DNA of 64,000 nucleotides from Cavenderia fasciculata (lineage: Eukaryota; Evosea; Eumycetozoa; Acytosteliales; Cavenderiaceae), in contig NW_004457734.1 in the NCBI RefSeq assembly GCF_000203815.1, positions 751,233 through 815,232 of the forward strand. The letters are read 5' to 3'. The position numbers and the translations under genes are program-made. Positions 60,385 to 64,000 of this stretch are shown in pieces. Under the pieces are notes generated by a model that did no database searches, was not told where the DNA came from, and saw only the letters and a program-made list of their open reading frames with translations. Position 1 is the stretch's first letter, and every line of letters begins with the position of its first letter.

Positions 60385-60690
60385 AGTTCTTTTGTCAGAT
60401 TAGTGACCAGATCGTGACTGTTGGAGGGACATATGGATGGAATATGTGTGTCGAGTAATGGTTGGTGGTTGTGTCTACACCATGGTTATCTATCTTGGAT
60501 CGGTCTGTTGTTCGTATTGTTATGTTGGTGAATGATGTTTTGATGGGATGATGATGGTCATTTTCCATTGTAATAGTAATGTGAATACTGTTTCAAACTG
60601 TATTGACTTGTTGTAATGATAATTAAATTCCACCTATTAATTATTATTCCTATTGGTTCGAAACTGTTTTTACTATTTGTATTGTGTTGA
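60083..60690 (-). mobile_element. LINE-like repeat 2, copy 2 (contiguous)
   Basis: The T-run at 60083-60094 is the poly(A) tail on minus. The copy is contiguous with 12137-12573 up to 60508 and with the reverse complement of 12670-12859 beyond, so it gives the ancestral order. It carries the same MDRNSQNRSAPFDSTGKEAS frame (60049-60384, minus). GC-rich sequence at 60690-60900 downstream is not assigned. Confidence 0.7.
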
Positions 60691-60944
60691 TTAGAGAAGG
60701 AGATGGAGGAAGGAGCGAGATATTTTTTTTTTGTTATTTTTTTTATTTTTTGTTTTTTTTCTGGGTGGTGATCTTTGATATAGGCAGTGGTTGTGCTCGC
60801 TCGCGCACCTTATTTATAATAATGATAATGATATAAATAATTGAACAAGGGGGCACACTAGGGCAATTAGTTGTGCTTTTAGTGAGTGTGAAAAGAAATA
60901 GTAATGTTGATAAAAGATAGTGGAAGATAGTTGATGATTGAGTA

Positions 60945-60989
60945 TATATATACCCGGCTTTTTCATGGTCTCACAAGCCATATATATAG
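60945..60989 (+). repeat. Duplicate of the tRNA-Met 5' flank
   Basis: TATATATACCCGGCTTTTTC followed by ATGGTCTCACAAGCCATATA resembles 61813-61853, immediately upstream of tRNA-Met, with about three differences. The two copies bracket the SINE-like element, like a long target-site duplication. Confidence 0.6.
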
Positions 60990-61019
60990 TAAAAAAAAAA
61001 AAAAAAAAAAAAAAAGGGG

Positions 61020-61301
61020 GTATTTTTTTTTTTTTTTTTAAAGTAATTCTTTTCCTGTTCTCTCCTATCGGGAAGAGTAGTACTCAGAAGTTACAAAGTT
61101 TTATTAATTATACATTTTAATTGACCAGCAAGAAATAAAGATTATCTCGAGAAGAATTAAAGTTAATTTGTTCTGGGGGTTGTCCATGTCTATGATACAT
61201 GTTATATGGACGTTGATCATGTATCTTATTGTATAGTGTCAAGCATGTTGGATTGTTTTGGGTTGTTGCTTGTTCTAAAAATAAATTGGTTAAAGATATC
61301 G

Positions 61302-61332
<31 letters not shown>

Positions 61333-61794
61333 CTCAGCACTATAGGCTGTAATATTGTGTTATATAATTATTCTATGTTATTATTATTTAGTAAATTATT
61401 ATATTATTAATATTATTATTGATAGATGAAGAGAGAATAGAAGAAGATGATGAAGGTGTTGACGCAAATATGGCACCCATCTTCTTCTAATTTTAGTACC
61501 ATACTTGCGGTGAAACCTTAAGCCTTGGGTGCGTCCAAGACCGACTGCCGCTCTCAACTCTCACGCCGATTTACTCCCCATTGTGGACACTCGTCTTTAC
61601 GTGTTGCATATTGTATTTGAGATGTCAGATGGCTTTCTATCGCGACGGCCCAGTAGGTCCTCCACTACCTTCCCGTTACTTGTTGCAGTCTGGCTACCCA
61701 ATCTCCTACTGAGAAGGGGAAACTAACCCGGTCATCCTTCCGTGGGGGTGTCCTGTCTCTAGATCCCTAGAGTCGGATGGTTTTTCTCCTCAAT
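61020..61794 (-). mobile_element. SINE-like/non-autonomous element, copy 2 (longest)
   Basis: On minus: GC-rich head (61794 to about 61475), LINE-shared 3' UTR, poly(A) (T-run from about 61024). The head matches 15400-15733 with few changes. A-runs followed by GGGGGTA lie on both sides (60990-61023 and 61795-61813). It ends 66 bases upstream of tRNA-Met and runs opposite to it. Confidence 0.72.
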
Positions 61795-61859
61795 AAAAAA
61801 AAAAAGGGGGGTATATATATACCCAGATTTTTAATGGTCTCACAAGCCATATATAGCAA

Positions 61860-61931
61860 AGCTTTTTAGCTCAGTGGTAGAGCGGTGGGCTCATAACCCA
61901 CAGGTGCATCGATCGATACGATGAAAAGCTA
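61860..61931 (+). tRNA. tRNA-Met (CAT), elongator type
   Basis: The acceptor AGCTTTT/AAAAGCT is fully paired. The D arm is GCTC-AGTGGTA-GAGC, the anticodon arm GTGGG-CTCATAA-CCCAC and the T arm CATCG-ATCGATA-CGATG, with discriminator A. It has the A-box TAGCTCAGTGG, no intron, and T-runs at 61935 and 61942. The T loop ATCGATA instead of TTCGANT weakens the B box. Length is 72. Confidence 0.93.
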
Positions 61932-62196
61932 TCCTTTTGTTATTTTTTTGCAGCCGTATGGCCATCGCAACCGCTCGTCTGCAACATGTAGAGCAGATAA
62001 ATAGAAGTGATATATGTAGCTACAAAAAAATGAAATGATATTTTGCTGCTGAAAAACTTTTGAGGGCGTTCAAAAAAACAAAAAAAAATCACAAAAAATT
62101 AACGAAAATAATTACAATTATTTTGTTTGTTTATAAAATAGAGAGAGAGAGATAAGTTTAAATTTTATTTAAATAAAAATCATAAATCAATCCATC

Positions 62197-63429
62197 TTAA
62201 TGACCCTCGACTTCTTCATCTTCAGAATGAAAAGCCAAGGTTAGGGCAGACATGCCTAAAAATCCAATGATACAAAAGGCGAGTTTAACGAGTTTGGTGA
62301 GTCTGGATTGTTTGATGGATTCGTTAAACTCGACGACCAAAATATCCATCAAAGCGATATAGATAAAAGTGCCAGATGAAAAGGCGAGGACAAGAGAGGT
62401 GGCAGTGGTAGAGGCGACCGATACCGATGCAGCCACACCAAGGACAATACCAAGAGGCTCTGTCAAACTGTACAACGAGACTAGCTTGAGTGTCTCGTAA
62501 AAGGAGCTCTTGTTTCTGACCAAAGACACACCCAAAGACATTGCCTCTAGCCACTTGTGAGAAATAATACCAATAAACAATGGATAAATAATATCATAAT
62601 TGGATTCGACACCCAATGTAAATCCAGAAATAATAGAATGAATTGATAAAATAAATACTAATATAATTGGTGTTGGTCCTTTTAAAGAGGTAGTAGAAGA
62701 ATCTGTTGATTTATCATTTTCCAATGTTATTATTATATCTTCTTTGATCATTGGTAAATGTTCATCACCTGTTGGTGTTTCAATATCTTGAGTAATTGTA
62801 ATAGTTGTAGTTGGTATAGAGGAGGAGGAGGAGGAGGATAGATTAGGTGATTGTGGAAATGGTGAAGGTGGTCTACTAGTATCTATAGTAATATCTTGAA
62901 ATGTACCATATGATGGTGAATGTGGAAATTTTGGTGAGACTGATTTTGGTTGCTTTTGTTCATCTAAATTTGAAGATTCAAGTATAATATAACCAGATGA
63001 ACCACTTTGTTGTTTATATATTGTTGTAGATTCTTCCAATAAATTATTATTATTCTTTTTGTTTTTTTTGTTTTTGTTTTTCTTATTTTTTTTACTACCT
63101 CCATGACTATGACCATGATTATGACCTTCAAAACAATTAAAAATCTTTTCAATCATGAAAACGACTACAAAGCCAACGGGACACATGATAAATGCCAATG
63201 GTATGTGATGGTTAACCTCGCTCAACTTTTCAGAGCTTTCATTGAGCAAATGTACAAAGGCAATCGATAAAAAGATACCAGCCACAAAACAATTGCCCAA
63301 TCCAATCACATACTCTTTCTTGCTATGTTTAATCTTTACATATTTATCCAATGCATATGGTATTAATCCAGGAAATCCAGATATCAATATTGATAATAAT
63401 ATTAATACTTTTAATATTATTAATTCCAT
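62197..63429 (-). CDS. ZIP-family metal (zinc) transporter
   Basis: 410 residues, single exon, about eight transmembrane segments. TM1-3 lie at about 1-115 (LIILKVLILLSILISGFPGL; FVAGIFLSIAFVHLL). A cytosolic loop is rich in His (GHNHGHSHGG), then K/N/S/T. TM4 carries HSIISGFTLGVES and TM5 HKWLEAMSLG, the ZIP metal-binding helices. A further helix starts LTEPLGIVLGVAASV. The protein ends with EEVEGH after the last helix. It probably imports zinc or iron across the plasma or an internal membrane. The start at 63429 is the only good Met before TM1. Confidence 0.93.
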   Translation of the reverse strand: MELIILKVLILLSILISGFPGLIPYALDKYVKIKHSKKEYVIGLGNCFVAGIFLSIAFVHLLNESSEKLSEVNHHIPLAFIMCPVGFVVVFMIEKIFNCFEGHNHGHSHGGSKKNKKNKNKKNKKNNNNLLEESTTIYKQQSGSSGYIILESSNLDEQKQPKSVSPKFPHSPSYGTFQDITIDTSRPPSPFPQSPNLSSSSSSSIPTTTITITQDIETPTGDEHLPMIKEDIIITLENDKSTDSSTTSLKGPTPIILVFILSIHSIISGFTLGVESNYDIIYPLFIGIISHKWLEAMSLGVSLVRNKSSFYETLKLVSLYSLTEPLGIVLGVAASVSVASTTATSLVLAFSSGTFIYIALMDILVVEFNESIKQSRLTKLVKLAFCIIGFLGMSALTLAFHSEDEEVEGH

Positions 63430-64000
63430 CCTCTTTAAAATATATATATATATCTATGTATATAAAAAAAAAAAAAAAATGATGATACAATGAAAATGAA
63501 AAAAAAAAAAAAAAAAAAGTGTGTAGGTAGGTAGTAGTACAACAGATATATAATGACAATGATTGACTGTGTGTGTGTGTGTGAATTAATTAATCAATAA
63601 TTGATTATCTATCTCTACCATTTGTAAAAACAATGCGGGTTTGCGTGATGAGAGAGAGTGAAGTGACGATTTTTGCAATTAAAAGGCCACTCGGTTCAAC
63701 TTTTTTTTTTAACGAGGTGTACAAAGAGATCACACATCGCGAAAAAAAAAGAGATATTTAACTCTTGCGACACCTAATCGAAAAGTGAAGAGAGGCATTT
63801 AATTAAATGAAAATTGATCAATTAATTAATTGCCCAACCAATTTGTTGTTGTTGTTTTGTCAAAAGAGATAAAGTTACATTTCAGATGCATTGAAATGAA
63901 ATGAAATGAGAGAAAGAGTTTGTTGTCTTTTCTTTTCTCTTGATATTTTTATTTTATTTTTAAATTTTTTTTTTTGCAACTGGGGGATAGAAAAAGGTCA
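63430..64000. other. ZIP gene promoter region
   Basis: AT microsatellites, A-runs and a TG repeat near 63571. No gene. Confidence 0.5.

Noticed and set aside
1-64000. CRISPR array, operon or bacterial gene cluster
   Set aside because: Introns, tRNA structure and low-complexity proteins show nuclear eukaryotic DNA; regular repeats are microsatellites or minisatellites without spacers.

Overview
The window is AT-rich nuclear DNA of a dictyostelid social amoeba (species not determined). The evidence is short GT..AG introns of about 60-110 bases, long poly-Q/N/T/S tracts in ordinary proteins, homopolymer-rich intergenic DNA, and gene types typical of the group: a Spalten G-alpha/PP2C fusion, a Grl class C receptor, FNIP repeats and a TKL kinase. 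Coding exons are clearly richer in GC than introns and spacers.

Layout. 1-9039: 3' part of a Rab32-like GTPase, a class C GPCR (Grl type) and a class 3 lipase, all on plus. 9300-16110: a repeat island with a 5'-truncated LINE, tRNA-Val(AAC), a 28-bp terminal-inverted-repeat element, a second LINE-like repeat split by that element and partly inverted, an orphan ORF, a tiny secreted cysteine-rich peptide gene, a SINE-like element, tRNA-Asp(GTC) and a 13-bp minisatellite. 16192-31696: a TKL kinase, a START-like protein with a single-base frame conflict, an EF-hand protein, the KEOPS subunit Cgi121, a Pho80-type cyclin, a JTB-like membrane protein and an L-serine dehydratase. 32270-56093: a FANCM/Mph1 helicase, a PH-like protein, an SMN homologue without a visible Tudor domain, ribosomal protein S18, a LisH/NPAT-like protein, Spalten, a myristoylated NlpC/LRAT-like protein, an IRE/Rim15/MAST-type AGC kinase and a 2-oxoglutarate oxygenase. 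56615-59341: a broken coiled-coil gene and an FNIP-repeat gene. 59800-61931: a second repeat island with a truncated tRNA-Met copy, LINE tails, the SINE-like element again and an intact tRNA-Met(CAT). 62197-63429: a ZIP metal transporter.

The host genes are mostly unrelated housekeeping or signalling genes, not a pathway cluster. The strongest organisational signal is in the two repeat islands. Three tRNA genes each have a poly(A)-tailed retroelement fragment just upstream, always in opposite orientation to the tRNA. Two element types share one 3' tail. The copy of a repeat at 60.5 kb preserves the empty site of an insertion, followed by an inversion, seen at 12.6 kb.

Exon joins were read by eye from splice signals and frame continuity. 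All domain names come from motif recognition, not from a database search.
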